Program-made: the position numbers and the translations under genes
Shown: one piece after another, positions 17,487 through 26,675 of the stretch
Layout of the letters: every line of letters begins with the position of its first letter
Position numbering within the stretch: the first letter of the stretch is position 1
From: an uncultured Clostridia bacterium
GTDB lineage: Bacteria > Bacillota > Clostridia > Christensenellales > Borkfalkiaceae
NCBI GenBank assembly: GCA_934271245.1
Contig: CAKQQY010000003.1
Location: forward strand, 1 to 64,000
DNA length: 64,000 nucleotides
Direction: 5' to 3'
Notes under the pieces: model-generated
The model's input: only the letters and a program-made list of their open reading frames with translations
Database searches by the model: none
What the model was told of the DNA's origin: nothing

Positions 17487-18377
17487 ATGACAAAAACTAA
17501 AAAAAGATTCGGAATAAAAAACAGATGGCGCGCGTTTTCCCGACAAGAAAAAATAGTATTGCCCGTTTATTACGCGATACTGTTGATCTTCGCTGTATGG
17601 GCGATGTTGCCGGTAATGTTTGCCGTATTGAATTCTTTTAAATCGTTGGAGGGATACTATTCGTCGCCGATAGGGTTGCCAAGGCAATTTCAATTTTCCA
17701 ACTATATAAACGCGCTTACCATAACTTATAGAAACAATACCGTTCTTAAAATGTTTTTTAACACGATAATATTCGTGACGACGTTTTTGTTTGCGAATAT
17801 GGCGTCGAGCATATGCACTGCTTACGTGCTTTCGAAGTTTAAGTTTATCGGCAGAAACTTTTTATACGGTCTGGCGATAGTGATCCAGATAATTCCCATA
17901 TACGGAACTCAGACCGCCGCGTATATGTTATGCGACGAACTGGGTCTTGTCGATAACATATGGCTTTTATGGATAACGGCGGCAAACGGATTCGACTATA
18001 CTTTCCTTATCGTGTACTCGTATTTCGAAAACATAGATAAAACGTATACCGAAGCGGCGAAAATGGACGGAGCGGGAAACTTTACCGTATTTTTGAAGAT
18101 AATGGTTCCTATGGTAATGCCCTCCATACTGATAATGGGATTAAGCAATCTTGTAGGGTTATGGAACGACTATTCCACGGCGTTACTGTTCTTGCCGACG
18201 CACCCCACTATGGGAACGGGCATTTACGCGCTGTACGATTTGACTTCGAGAATAAAAGAAGGCGCGGTAATTTATTTCGCAACGATAGTTATATCTTTGA
18301 TACCCGTTACGCTGATTTATATTTTTACGCAAAGGGCGATATTCCGTATATCGATGGAAGGCGGATTAAAGGGCTGA
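17487..18377 (+). CDS. ABC sugar transporter permease (MalG/UgpE type)
   Basis: A 296-aa membrane protein with six likely helices and the EAA loop TEAAKMDGAGNFTVFLKIMVP. It ends RISMEGGLKG, the usual MalG-type tail. It forms a heterodimer with the previous gene product. No ATP-binding subunit follows anywhere in the operon, so a shared ATPase of MsmX type must be encoded elsewhere (known for many Firmicute CUT1 systems; inferred here). Confidence 0.9.
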   Translation: MTKTKKRFGIKNRWRAFSRQEKIVLPVYYAILLIFAVWAMLPVMFAVLNSFKSLEGYYSSPIGLPRQFQFSNYINALTITYRNNTVLKMFFNTIIFVTTFLFANMASSICTAYVLSKFKFIGRNFLYGLAIVIQIIPIYGTQTAAYMLCDELGLVDNIWLLWITAANGFDYTFLIVYSYFENIDKTYTEAAKMDGAGNFTVFLKIMVPMVMPSILIMGLSNLVGLWNDYSTALLFLPTHPTMGTGIYALYDLTSRIKEGAVIYFATIVISLIPVTLIYIFTQRAIFRISMEGGLKG

Positions 18378-18431
18378 TTCGGGTTTTTATATGCCGTAAC
18401 GAAAAAATCGAACGCAAGGCGAAAAAACAAT

Positions 18432-20309
18432 ATGATTAAAAAAGAGAAACGAAAAATAAAATTTATCGGCGACGAAAAATTCTTATTCGGGATAAAAGAA
18501 CTGCAAAAGCAACTCGGATTTATTGACGGAGAAGACTATGTTATCGACGCCGTGAAAAGAGACGGAAACGTTTTAACCGTAGAATCCGACGAAAAGGGCG
18601 CTACGATATACTATCCCCGGGACGACTGTTTTTTCAGAGGATTTTCTCTGGCTGCGCAATACGTCGGCGAAAGGAAAACCGTTACGGTGAAAAAGGCGAT
18701 TAAAGACGTCGGAACGATGCAGAATTGTTCCGAAGCCGTCTTAACCGTGGAAACGCTTAAAGACGTGATACGTCAAAGCGCCGTAAATGAAATGAATTAC
18801 GTAGGAATTTATACGGAACTCACTTACGCGGTGGAGGGAGAACCCTATATCGGTTATAAATCGGGCGCGTATACGACGGAAGAATTAAAAGAAGTCGTGG
18901 ACTATGCGGAGAAGTTCTGCGTGGAGGCAGTACCTTATATACAGACGCTTTCGCACATGAATCAACTTTTCAGATGGCCTGCTTACGGAGAATATAAAGA
19001 CGCGGAAAACGTTGTTTTGACCGATTACGAAAAGACGTACGAACTAATCGAAAAGATGATAAAGTCTTTAAGAAAAGCGTATAAAACTTCTAAAATAAAT
19101 TTAGGAATGGACGAAGCGTATTCTGTCGGCAGCGGCAGGTATCGTTGGTTTATCAACGAAGAATATACAGATCCTGCGGAAATTTTTATACGCCACTTAA
19201 AAAGAGTTATTAACATCGCCGAAAAATACGGGTTTACCGATACGGAAATATGGTTTGACAATTTGTTCGGAATGAAATACAAAGGATACATTTATCCGCC
19301 CGAATGGCTGTTTAAGGACGTAGACGAAAAAATCCGTTCGGAGTTTCCGAAAGTCAAACTGAATCTGTGGTATTACGGAATAAGCGATAAAACCGAAATT
19401 AAACGGGTGATAAGCAACGTAAGGCAGTTGTCGGAAGACGTGAGTTTTTCTACGATAGTACACGGCTATTCGTCGTTTGCGCCGATAAACTCTTTCGCGG
19501 AAAGGGCGGCGGAATTCGTCAGGGAAGCGTGCGTCGATAACAAAATAGACAAGGTGTTAATCACAAACTGGGGAATAATTCCGCCGTCGGCGTTTACCGC
19601 GGGATATTATAAATATGCGGAAACTTTCGCCGAAACGGACGGATACGATTTTTGCGAGCGAGCCGAATTTTTGTACGGTAATACTTACGAAGAATTGAAG
19701 AAAACGGATATTCCCAACGAAGTCGAGTTCGACGAAAAAAAACCGCCGCTTTACGAATATAATCCGCCCTACTATATAATGGCGGACGACCCGCTTTTAG
19801 GTATTATGGCGAAAAATATCCCGAGCGGGGCGGGTGAATATTATAAGCAATGCGCGAAGGAATTGTTCAAGGCGGAAAGTAAACGCGGCAAAATACAAAA
19901 CGTTTATCGGTTTGAAAGATATTTGTGTCTTGCGCTTTCGGATAAAGCGCCGTTGTCCTTAACTATAAAAGAAAGATACGACGAAAAAGACTTAAAAGGA
20001 CTTAAAAAATCCGTTTCCGAAATAGAAAAATCGATAAAAAGCCTGCAAGAATTTCACGAAGAGTTCAGAAAATTCTGGTTAGAAAATTATAAAAGTTTCG
20101 GTCTGGAATTGTTCGATATGCGTTTCGGCGGAATGGCGGCGAGAATGAAATATATCGGTAAAACGATTAAAAGATATATAAACGGAAAAATATCCGCGAT
20201 AGAAGAATTAGAAGAAAACAGATTGCCGTTTTATCCGTCGACGGAAAATAAAATTACCTGCAACGCAGTATGGAACAATATTGCCGTGGGCAGAAATATG
20301 CGGGTATAA
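18432..20309 (+). CDS. GH20-family beta-N-acetylhexosaminidase
   Basis: A 625-aa cytoplasmic glycosidase (no signal peptide). VEAVPYIQTLSHMNQLFRW and the catalytic Asp-Glu pair in NLGMDEAYSVG (D227/E228) match the GcnA-like branch of GH20, which removes terminal GlcNAc or GalNAc by substrate-assisted catalysis. An EIWFDNLF block and a long helical C-terminal region, also typical of GcnA-like enzymes, follow. It would cut saccharides brought in by the ABC transporter just upstream. A 54-bp gap follows the permease gene; the ribosome site is weak. Confidence 0.8.
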   Translation: MIKKEKRKIKFIGDEKFLFGIKELQKQLGFIDGEDYVIDAVKRDGNVLTVESDEKGATIYYPRDDCFFRGFSLAAQYVGERKTVTVKKAIKDVGTMQNCSEAVLTVETLKDVIRQSAVNEMNYVGIYTELTYAVEGEPYIGYKSGAYTTEELKEVVDYAEKFCVEAVPYIQTLSHMNQLFRWPAYGEYKDAENVVLTDYEKTYELIEKMIKSLRKAYKTSKINLGMDEAYSVGSGRYRWFINEEYTDPAEIFIRHLKRVINIAEKYGFTDTEIWFDNLFGMKYKGYIYPPEWLFKDVDEKIRSEFPKVKLNLWYYGISDKTEIKRVISNVRQLSEDVSFSTIVHGYSSFAPINSFAERAAEFVREACVDNKIDKVLITNWGIIPPSAFTAGYYKYAETFAETDGYDFCERAEFLYGNTYEELKKTDIPNEVEFDEKKPPLYEYNPPYYIMADDPLLGIMAKNIPSGAGEYYKQCAKELFKAESKRGKIQNVYRFERYLCLALSDKAPLSLTIKERYDEKDLKGLKKSVSEIEKSIKSLQEFHEEFRKFWLENYKSFGLELFDMRFGGMAARMKYIGKTIKRYINGKISAIEELEENRLPFYPSTENKITCNAVWNNIAVGRNMRV

Positions 20310-20322
20310 AGGAAGAAGAACA

Positions 20323-22335
20323 ATGATTTTTGACAAAAAAAAGTTTACTCTTACAGACGAAAGGGCCACCGAATCCGAAATATTGAATAACGGAGGAATA
20401 GGGTGTTCCGATATTTATCTCGGGTACACGTTGGTAACCGACGACGTAACCGTCGGAGATAAACCCGCTTATACGCCGTACGCGGACAGAACGGGGGAAT
20501 TCGAACCGGACGGAAACGGCGACTTTGTTAACAAGGACACGGGCGCGACGTTGAATGTGGAAAATAAAGACGGCGAAGTGTACTTTACCGTCAATTTAGA
20601 TAACGAAAACGTGTCCTGCTGGGGATTGTCGTTTCCCTTTAACTTTCAGGGCAAAAAGAGCGAAAACGGCTTTATCGACCAGTATCTGTTTAATTCGCCT
20701 TACGTAACGAACGACAGGGAATTCAAAAGTTTTTACCTTACGAAACCCGACGGTAACGCTCTTTTGGTAACGGTGCTCGGCGACGCCGACGGCTGGAAAA
20801 TGGACTATTCTCCTTTTCAAGGAGGACAGGTTTTCTGGTCGCTGAAAATTTTGGCGAATTTCGATAAGGCGTACGGCAATTTCGAAAGAAGAAAGGAATT
20901 GAAAGTCGTGTTGACGCCGGTAAAAAGTTATGACGAAGCGTTAAGGAATCTTCACAGATTGCATAACGCTACCTACATATACCCCGATAGAAACGGCGGG
21001 CAATTCGGCACGGTTATAAATCTTAAAAATTACGGCGATTGCGATAAAATAGTGGAAATTTATAAGGGAGAAAAACGGGAACTTCCGTTTAACGGCAGTT
21101 ACGTTATACAAAAAGAGGGCGAAGCGGAACTGATTCCTTATAACGGCGAAAAGAAAGGCGCGGGGATAACTCTTTACGGTTATAAAGACATAATCGAATT
21201 ATATATCAGAACTATGGACGCTCTCGACATCGAAAAGAACTTGATAGATTCCGACGGCAATCTTTGCGAATGGCAGTGCTGGATACAGGCAACGTTGAGG
21301 TTATTATTGAATTATAAGGACAGATTAACGGAAAAACAGGTAGAAACTTACGAAAGACGCCTGAGATTCGCTTACCTGCAAATAATGGAAACAGACCCCG
21401 AAAAAGCCATTCCGAGAAGAACGATTTTAAAAACGCCGTTCGAAGATTATCCTGCGTTCAACATATTCAAATCGAGAAGATTGCAGGAACAGTTTTTCGG
21501 AACTTCCATATTTCTCGATTCGTATAAGTATTTTAAGGAAGACGTCTTTATGGAATACGCGATAGGCAGTATGGACTCGCTTCTGGATAATTATCAGCAA
21601 CCGGACGGCAGATTACAAACGGACTGGACGGAAAAAAAGGAAGATTACACTACCGTCTGCGCGCCCGTAATACCTATCGTCGATATGGCGATATTCTTAA
21701 AAGATAAAGATAAAAAAAGGTCCGGAAGGTATTTCGAAGCGGCGAGAAAAATGTGCGAATATCTCGTAAATCGCGGGGTGTATTTCCCTTCGGAAGGAGG
21801 CAAAAGTTCTATGATAGGCGAATTTTTGCCCGACGGTTCGGTAATGAATACTATTTTAAACATTCTGTATTATTGTTATAACGTCGAAAGCAGCGACAAA
21901 ATGGTGGAATTCGCGCGTCAGGTAATGGATATTCACGATAATTACGTTATTAAAACGCCGAGATGCCAGATGATGGGTTCTACCATAAGGTGGTGGGAAA
22001 CGTTATGGGAAGGCGATAAGGACGGACCCGCGCTCTGCTGCGGACACGGTTGGACGATATGGCGGGCAGAATCCGACTGGCTGTATTACAAATTAACCGG
22101 TAACGAAGAATATAAAATTAAAGCGTTGAACGGATTCGGTACGAACTTTGCAAAGATAGACGAAAAAGGAAATACATATTCGCTGTATCAGACGGACGAT
22201 ATAGTGGGCGGCGGATTTCAGGCTTTCAGAGATAAAATAAAATATCGTCTTGCTCCTAAATTCCCCGATACCACGGATAACGGATTATCGCGTTACGTCT
22301 GGATAAGAGCGAACGACTCCATTTTAAAAGGATAG
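20323..22335 (+). CDS. Unassigned glycosidase-like protein (alpha/alpha-barrel type)
   Basis: A 670-aa cytoplasmic protein I do not recognise. The N-terminal about 270 residues look beta-rich. The rest is helical with repeated Trp/Tyr/Asp blocks (CEWQCWIQATLRLLL, QPDGRLQTDW, STIRWWETLW, CGHGWTIWRAESDWLYY), as in six-hairpin glycosidases and lyases. It overlaps no other gene if the ATG at 20323 is used; this has an AAAGGAAG ribosome site, while an in-frame TTG at 20281 lies inside the GH20 gene and lacks one. Its position between GH20 and an acid-sugar dehydratase suggests it releases a uronate or a second sugar (inference). Confidence 0.65.
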   Translation: MIFDKKKFTLTDERATESEILNNGGIGCSDIYLGYTLVTDDVTVGDKPAYTPYADRTGEFEPDGNGDFVNKDTGATLNVENKDGEVYFTVNLDNENVSCWGLSFPFNFQGKKSENGFIDQYLFNSPYVTNDREFKSFYLTKPDGNALLVTVLGDADGWKMDYSPFQGGQVFWSLKILANFDKAYGNFERRKELKVVLTPVKSYDEALRNLHRLHNATYIYPDRNGGQFGTVINLKNYGDCDKIVEIYKGEKRELPFNGSYVIQKEGEAELIPYNGEKKGAGITLYGYKDIIELYIRTMDALDIEKNLIDSDGNLCEWQCWIQATLRLLLNYKDRLTEKQVETYERRLRFAYLQIMETDPEKAIPRRTILKTPFEDYPAFNIFKSRRLQEQFFGTSIFLDSYKYFKEDVFMEYAIGSMDSLLDNYQQPDGRLQTDWTEKKEDYTTVCAPVIPIVDMAIFLKDKDKKRSGRYFEAARKMCEYLVNRGVYFPSEGGKSSMIGEFLPDGSVMNTILNILYYCYNVESSDKMVEFARQVMDIHDNYVIKTPRCQMMGSTIRWWETLWEGDKDGPALCCGHGWTIWRAESDWLYYKLTGNEEYKIKALNGFGTNFAKIDEKGNTYSLYQTDDIVGGGFQAFRDKIKYRLAPKFPDTTDNGLSRYVWIRANDSILKG

Positions 22336-22349
22336 CGAAAGGAGAAAAA

Positions 22350-23510
22350 ATGAAAATTACGGATATAAAAACTTTCGTTGTGGATTGTTACAGGACAAAC
22401 TGGATTTTCGTAAAAATATATACGGATAACGGACCTTGCGGAGTCGGGGAAGGCACGCTCGAATATAAAGAAAAGGCGTTTGTCGGCGCGGTAGAACATA
22501 TCAAAGATTATCTGGTAGGCAAAGACCCTCTTACGATAGAAAAACACTTTCACGATATATATCGCGACGCGTATTGGCGCGGCGGAGCGGTGCTTATGTC
22601 CGCGCTTTCGGCGGTTGAAATGGCGCTGTGGGATATACTCGGAAAACATCTCGGAGTACCCGTGTATCAACTTCTGGGCGGCAAGGTAAACGAAGACTGT
22701 CCTATTTACATAAACGCTTGGTTTGCGGGGGCAAAAACGCCCGAAGAGTTCGGAGAAAAAGCCAGGGAAGCGGTAAAAAAAGGCGTTTCCGCAATGAAAT
22801 GGGACCCTTTCGGAAAGAGTTATTTGCAAATAAGCAAAAAAGATCTGGATACGGCGTTGAAATGCGTGGAAGAAGTAAGAAACGCCGTAGGACCGAACGT
22901 GGAACTTCTTATAGAGGGACACGGAAGATTCGACGTGCCTACGGGGATTAAAATAGCGCAGGAACTCGCCCCGTATAAGCCTATGTGGTTCGAAGAACCC
23001 GTACCGCCTAACAATATAGAAGCGTTAAAGGCGGTAAGAGATAAATCGCCCGTGGCGATCTCGGCAGGGGAAAGGCTTTACACGAGATTCGATTATAACG
23101 AATTGTTCAGAATACGCGCGTGCGATTATATACAACCCGATATTTCTCACGCGGGCGGAATAATGGAACTTAAAAAAATCGCAGCGGAAGCCGAAGCGAA
23201 TTATATCCCGTTTGCGCCACATAACCCGAGCGGACCTATCGCGAACGCCGCTACGTTGCAGGTGGCGGGATGTTGCCCAAACTTCACTATTTTAGAAATA
23301 GTGTATAAGGACGTGGAATACAGAAAAGAAATCACAAACGAAAGTTTAGAGTATAAAGACGGTAAAATCAGAATTCCCGATAAGCCGGGGTTAGGAATAG
23401 AACTTAACGAAAAAGAGTGCTTAAAACACCCGTATAAAAAGCACGAGTTAAGGCATTATACGGGGGCGTTGACGGACGTAAGACCGCAGAAAACGGAATT
23501 TTATTTTTAG
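22350..23510 (+). CDS. Enolase-superfamily acid-sugar dehydratase (DgoD-like)
   Basis: A 386-aa member of the mandelate racemase subgroup related to D-galactonate dehydratase. An N-terminal capping domain (about 1-120) is followed by the barrel. Visible features are AMKWDPFG, metal-ligand regions in LLIEGHGRFD, WFEEPVPP and ISAGERL, and the His-containing PDISHAGG and PHNPSGP segments expected of GalD-type enzymes. It would remove water from an aldonate to give a 2-keto-3-deoxy sugar acid. The exact substrate is not predictable. It starts 14 bp after the previous gene with AAAGGAG. Confidence 0.85.
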   Translation: MKITDIKTFVVDCYRTNWIFVKIYTDNGPCGVGEGTLEYKEKAFVGAVEHIKDYLVGKDPLTIEKHFHDIYRDAYWRGGAVLMSALSAVEMALWDILGKHLGVPVYQLLGGKVNEDCPIYINAWFAGAKTPEEFGEKAREAVKKGVSAMKWDPFGKSYLQISKKDLDTALKCVEEVRNAVGPNVELLIEGHGRFDVPTGIKIAQELAPYKPMWFEEPVPPNNIEALKAVRDKSPVAISAGERLYTRFDYNELFRIRACDYIQPDISHAGGIMELKKIAAEAEANYIPFAPHNPSGPIANAATLQVAGCCPNFTILEIVYKDVEYRKEITNESLEYKDGKIRIPDKPGLGIELNEKECLKHPYKKHELRHYTGALTDVRPQKTEFYF

Positions 23511-23519
23511 GTGAATACG

Positions 23520-24305
23520 ATGGAAAAGACAGTTTTGGTAACGGGCGCGTGCATAAACACGGGCGTGGCGATAGTAGAAGAGTTTGCAGAAAAAGGTTAT
23601 AACGTAGTTTTTACGGGCAGAAACGGAGAAAGAGTTGAAGAAAGCGAAGCCTCTTACCGCAAAAAATTCCCGAACGTAAAAATAAAAGGATTTGTGCTGA
23701 CTGCTCTTACGGACGATAGAACGGTAGACGAAAAATCGGTTTTCGAAATGTTTGAAGAACTCGATAAAGAGGGGTTGTTCGTATCGGGGTTGATTTTAAA
23801 TGCGGCGGATCAAGGTCTGAATATAGAAGTGTTCAAAAATCCGCTTACAGATTTTATGAAGGTAATAAACACTAACGTGTGCTGGAATTATCTTCTTTGC
23901 GAACAAGCGGGAATCAGAATGAAAGACAACGGCGGCGGAAGCATAGTGTTTATCAATTCCAACACTGCGTACAGGGCTATTCCCGACAGAATAGCGTACG
24001 AAGCCTCTAAAGGCGCGCAACTCGGAATGATGCGCGGACTTGCTCTCGATTTAGGTAAATATAATATTCGCGTAAACGCAATTTTGCCCGGTATGATAAA
24101 AACGGACAGATGGGATAAAAATCCCGAGTTCTTTGCAACCGTTCCGTCAAGATTTAACCCGCTGGGCGCGGTGATAGAGGGAAAAGAAATAGCCGAAGCG
24201 GCATATTTCTTCGTGGCTCATTCGTATAGCGCCACGGGAGCCGAACTCGTAATCGACGGCGGAAATACCGTACAATTATATCCTATAATAAAAAAGAAAC
24301 AATGA
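23520..24305 (+). CDS. Short-chain dehydrogenase/reductase
   Basis: A 261-aa SDR. The NAD(P) motif TGACINTG is near the N-terminus and the catalytic Ser in INSNTAY and YEASKGA (YxxxK) are in place; the C-terminus has the usual TGAELVIDGG. Likely oxidises or reduces a sugar or sugar acid of the same pathway. I take the ATG at 23520: AGGTGA overlaps the stop of the preceding gene at the right distance. A GTG at 23511 abutting that stop is possible but would have its ribosome site inside coding sequence. Confidence 0.85.
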   Translation: MEKTVLVTGACINTGVAIVEEFAEKGYNVVFTGRNGERVEESEASYRKKFPNVKIKGFVLTALTDDRTVDEKSVFEMFEELDKEGLFVSGLILNAADQGLNIEVFKNPLTDFMKVINTNVCWNYLLCEQAGIRMKDNGGGSIVFINSNTAYRAIPDRIAYEASKGAQLGMMRGLALDLGKYNIRVNAILPGMIKTDRWDKNPEFFATVPSRFNPLGAVIEGKEIAEAAYFFVAHSYSATGAELVIDGGNTVQLYPIIKKKQ

Positions 24306-24985
24306 AAATAACGTTTTTAGGTCAGGCGGGCTTGCTTTTCGAAACGGAAGGAAAAACGATACTCGTTGACCCTTATTTGTCCGATTCGGTTGCGAAAATA
24401 AATCCGTTAAACGTAAGAAGGGTTGCGGTTGACGAAAAATTTTTGAAACTTAAGCCGGACGTAATAATATGCACTCACAACCATCTGGATCATACCGATA
24501 AGGAAACGCTTAAAAATTATCTGAACGAAAAAAGTAAAGTTCTTGTTCTGTCGCCTTATTCTTCGTGGAAAGAGATAAAAAGTTTCGGGGGAAAGGACAA
24601 TAATTACGTTACTTTCAACAGCGGAACGGTATGGACGGAAGGGGATATTGTTTTTACCGCGGTAAAAGCGGAACATTCCGACGAGTATGCGATAGGCGTG
24701 ATAATAAAAGCCGAAGGTAAGAATTATTACGTTACCGGCGATACCCTTTATAACGAAAACGTTATAAAAAGTTTGCCGAAAATAAAGTACGAAGCGTTGT
24801 TTATGCCCGTGAACGGGGTGGGAAACAATATGAATTTTGCCGACGCCGAAAAATTCGCCCGAAAGGTGAAAGCGAAAAACGTCGTTCCCGTTCATATCGG
24901 GCTGTTCGACGATATAACTGCGGACGGATTGCGCGTAACAAATAAGGTGACGGCAGAAATTTATCAAGAGATAAAACTAAAGTAG
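24302..24985 (+). CDS. UlaG-like MBL-fold hydrolase
   Basis: A 227-aa metallo-beta-lactamase-fold enzyme. HxHxDH reads HNHLDH (His59, His61, Asp63, His64), and later metal ligands lie in VTGDTLY and VPVHIG. It resembles the L-ascorbate-6-phosphate lactonase/YtkL branch, so a sugar lactone or phosphate ester is a likely substrate. The ATG overlaps the preceding stop (ATGA), indicating translational coupling. Lactonase plus dehydratase plus SDR suggests oxidation of a sugar through a lactone and an aldonate (inference). Confidence 0.8.
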   Translation: MKITFLGQAGLLFETEGKTILVDPYLSDSVAKINPLNVRRVAVDEKFLKLKPDVIICTHNHLDHTDKETLKNYLNEKSKVLVLSPYSSWKEIKSFGGKDNNYVTFNSGTVWTEGDIVFTAVKAEHSDEYAIGVIIKAEGKNYYVTGDTLYNENVIKSLPKIKYEALFMPVNGVGNNMNFADAEKFARKVKAKNVVPVHIGLFDDITADGLRVTNKVTAEIYQEIKLK

Positions 24986-24998
24986 AAAGGCAAGAAAG

Positions 24999-26243
24999 TT
25001 GGAAGAAGTAAAAATACGGAAAAACCCGAAAAAGCAGGGGCTTATTATATTTTTGTGCTGGATGGCGTATACCGTAGCTTATTTCGGAAGGTATAGTTAT
25101 AATTCCTGTATTACAAAAATAGAAGAGTTTTACGGTGTGACGCATGCCGAAAGCGGAATGGTGGTGACGTTCTTTTTCTTTGCGTACGGCGTAGGACAGG
25201 CGGTTCACGGACTTCTCTGTAAATTCTATAAGAAACGGCAGATAATATTCGGCGTACTGGTAGCGTCTTCGCTGATAAACCTTGCGGTGTTTTTCGGAGC
25301 GCCGTTTAATATCATAAAATATCTGTGGTTGATAAACGGAGCAACGCAATCGGTTTTGTGGTCGTCGCTTATAATGATAATATCGCGCAGTTTAGACGAA
25401 AAACATAAAAAGAAAGCCGTTTTGGTTATGTCTACCACCGTTCCCGCAGGAACCGCGCTCGTGTACGGCGTCGGCGCGATATTCGTATCGGTAGACGCTT
25501 ACGTTTACATATTTTTATTTTCCGCGATAATAATGACGGCGTGCGCCGTGGCCTGGTTCGTATTCTATAAAAACGAATATGCCACGGAAGAAACGGAAGA
25601 GAAAAATACAATCGAAAAGACGAAAAAAAGCGGTTTAACGAAATCGCTTATCGTTTTTTTAACGATAAACGCAGTATTTGCGGTTTTCGTCAACTTCTTA
25701 AAAGACGGAATACAGACCTGGTCGCCGTCTATCCTTAAAGAAGTGTTTTCCATAAGCGACGAAGTTTCCATTGCTCTTACGGTAATATTGCCGTGTCTTG
25801 GCGTTTTCGGCGCGGTGACAGCGTTGTGGCTGCACGAAAAAATAAAAAATTTCGGCTTGGAAACTTGTATAATGTTTTCGGCTGTAACGCTTTTGATTTT
25901 TGTTATAACAATGCTTATGAAAACGGATTTATGGGTGTTGTTCGTAATCGTTTTCGGAGTGATAATGCTTATTATGAACGGAATAAACAACCTTATAACG
26001 AGTATGGTGCCGTTAAGTCTTGAAAACAACGCCGATACCGGGGCAATCGCCGGAATTCTCAATTGTTGTTGCTATGCAGGAAGCACGATAAGTTCTTATG
26101 CTTTGGGCGTAGTTGCGGAAACCTACGGTTGGCGAGGGGTTTTCGACTTGTTCTTTATATGTTCTGTGGCGGTAACCGTGACGGCAGCGCTTTTCGCGGC
26201 GATAAGCGCGATCGCAAAAAAAAAGACGAAAATTATAAAGTAA
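24999..26243 (+). CDS. MFS transporter, OPA (sugar-phosphate) type
   Basis: A 414-aa protein with about twelve membrane helices. The N-terminal GLIIFLCWMAYTVAYFGRYSYN matches the organophosphate:phosphate antiporter family (GlpT/UhpT/UhpC). A central hydrophilic loop (about 190-215, rich in Glu/Lys) separates two six-helix halves. The start is TTG with a GAAAGG site 9 nt before it; no ATG fits. It is the last gene of the operon and probably moves a sugar phosphate or sugar acid. Substrate unknown. Confidence 0.8.
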   Translation: MEEVKIRKNPKKQGLIIFLCWMAYTVAYFGRYSYNSCITKIEEFYGVTHAESGMVVTFFFFAYGVGQAVHGLLCKFYKKRQIIFGVLVASSLINLAVFFGAPFNIIKYLWLINGATQSVLWSSLIMIISRSLDEKHKKKAVLVMSTTVPAGTALVYGVGAIFVSVDAYVYIFLFSAIIMTACAVAWFVFYKNEYATEETEEKNTIEKTKKSGLTKSLIVFLTINAVFAVFVNFLKDGIQTWSPSILKEVFSISDEVSIALTVILPCLGVFGAVTALWLHEKIKNFGLETCIMFSAVTLLIFVITMLMKTDLWVLFVIVFGVIMLIMNGINNLITSMVPLSLENNADTGAIAGILNCCCYAGSTISSYALGVVAETYGWRGVFDLFFICSVAVTVTAALFAAISAIAKKKTKIIK

Positions 26244-26276
26244 CAAATTAAATTACCGCGTTATAAAAACAACTTT

Positions 26277-26297
26277 AAATATTTTGTAATATTTTTT
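26277..26297 (+). terminator. Weak AT-rich hairpin after the glycan operon
   Basis: AAATATT (26277-26283) pairs with AATATTT (26288-26294), followed by T's. With no GC in the stem, termination would be inefficient. Confidence 0.35.
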
Positions 26298-26302
26298 CTA
26301 AT

Positions 26303-26332
26303 ATGACAAATACTGTCACTGCGCCGTAATAA
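26303..26332 (+). promoter_or_regulatory. Promoter with inverted repeat before the mini-gene
   Basis: ATGACA (26303-26308), 18-bp spacer, TAATAA (26327-26332). TGACA-AATAC-TGTCA (26304-26318) is an inverted repeat over the -35 box and could be a repressor site. Confidence 0.5.
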
Positions 26333-26364
26333 AATAAAGGCGTAAAAACAAAAGGAGAAAAAAT

Positions 26365-26436
26365 ATGAGCGGAGTTGTTTATGCGTTGTACGGGCTTATG
26401 GCGGTTGCGTCGGTAATAAAATTGTTTTGTAAATAA
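26365..26436 (+). CDS. 23-aa putative membrane microprotein
   Basis: A 24-codon frame starting MSGVVYALYG and ending KLFCK, almost entirely one hydrophobic helix with a Lys-Phe-Cys-Lys tail, so probably a single-span membrane peptide. It has a strong ribosome site (AAAGGAG, 8 nt before ATG), a candidate promoter and its own terminator, so it looks like a complete gene rather than chance. No homologue is recalled. It may act on the neighbouring transporter or be an independent small regulator. Confidence 0.55.
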   Translation: MSGVVYALYGLMAVASVIKLFCK

Positions 26437-26484
26437 AAATCGATTGTTCGCGGTTTTTGTTTCCTATCCTTATTTTGTAGGGTA

Positions 26485-26527
26485 AAATCTCTCTTTATTT
26501 AATGATAAAGGGGGATTTTATTCTTTT
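26485..26527 (+). terminator. Terminator after the mini-gene
   Basis: A 14-bp stem (26485-26498 with 26505-26518, two G-T pairs, 6-nt loop) followed by a T-rich tract containing TTCTTTTTC. Confidence 0.7.
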
Positions 26528-26593
26528 TCGCCAAAAAAAGCGAGTAAAAGCGCAAAATCATTAAAATACATAATAGTTATTAAAAAAATAATA

Positions 26594-26622
26594 TTGACAA
26601 TCGCGAAAAACGGCATTAAAAT
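26594..26622 (+). promoter_or_regulatory. Sigma-A promoter of the flavoenzyme/aconitase X operon
   Basis: TTGACA (26594-26599), 17-bp spacer, TAAAAT (26617-26622). Confidence 0.8.
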
Positions 26623-26675
26623 TATAAGAAAAGGATAATAAACGAAAAGCCGTATAAAAGGCAAGGGGAGTTTTT

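Noticed and set aside
20281..20322. TTG start giving a 684-aa form of the glycosidase-like protein
   Set aside because: It lies inside the GH20 gene with no ribosome site; the ATG at 20323 has a good one.
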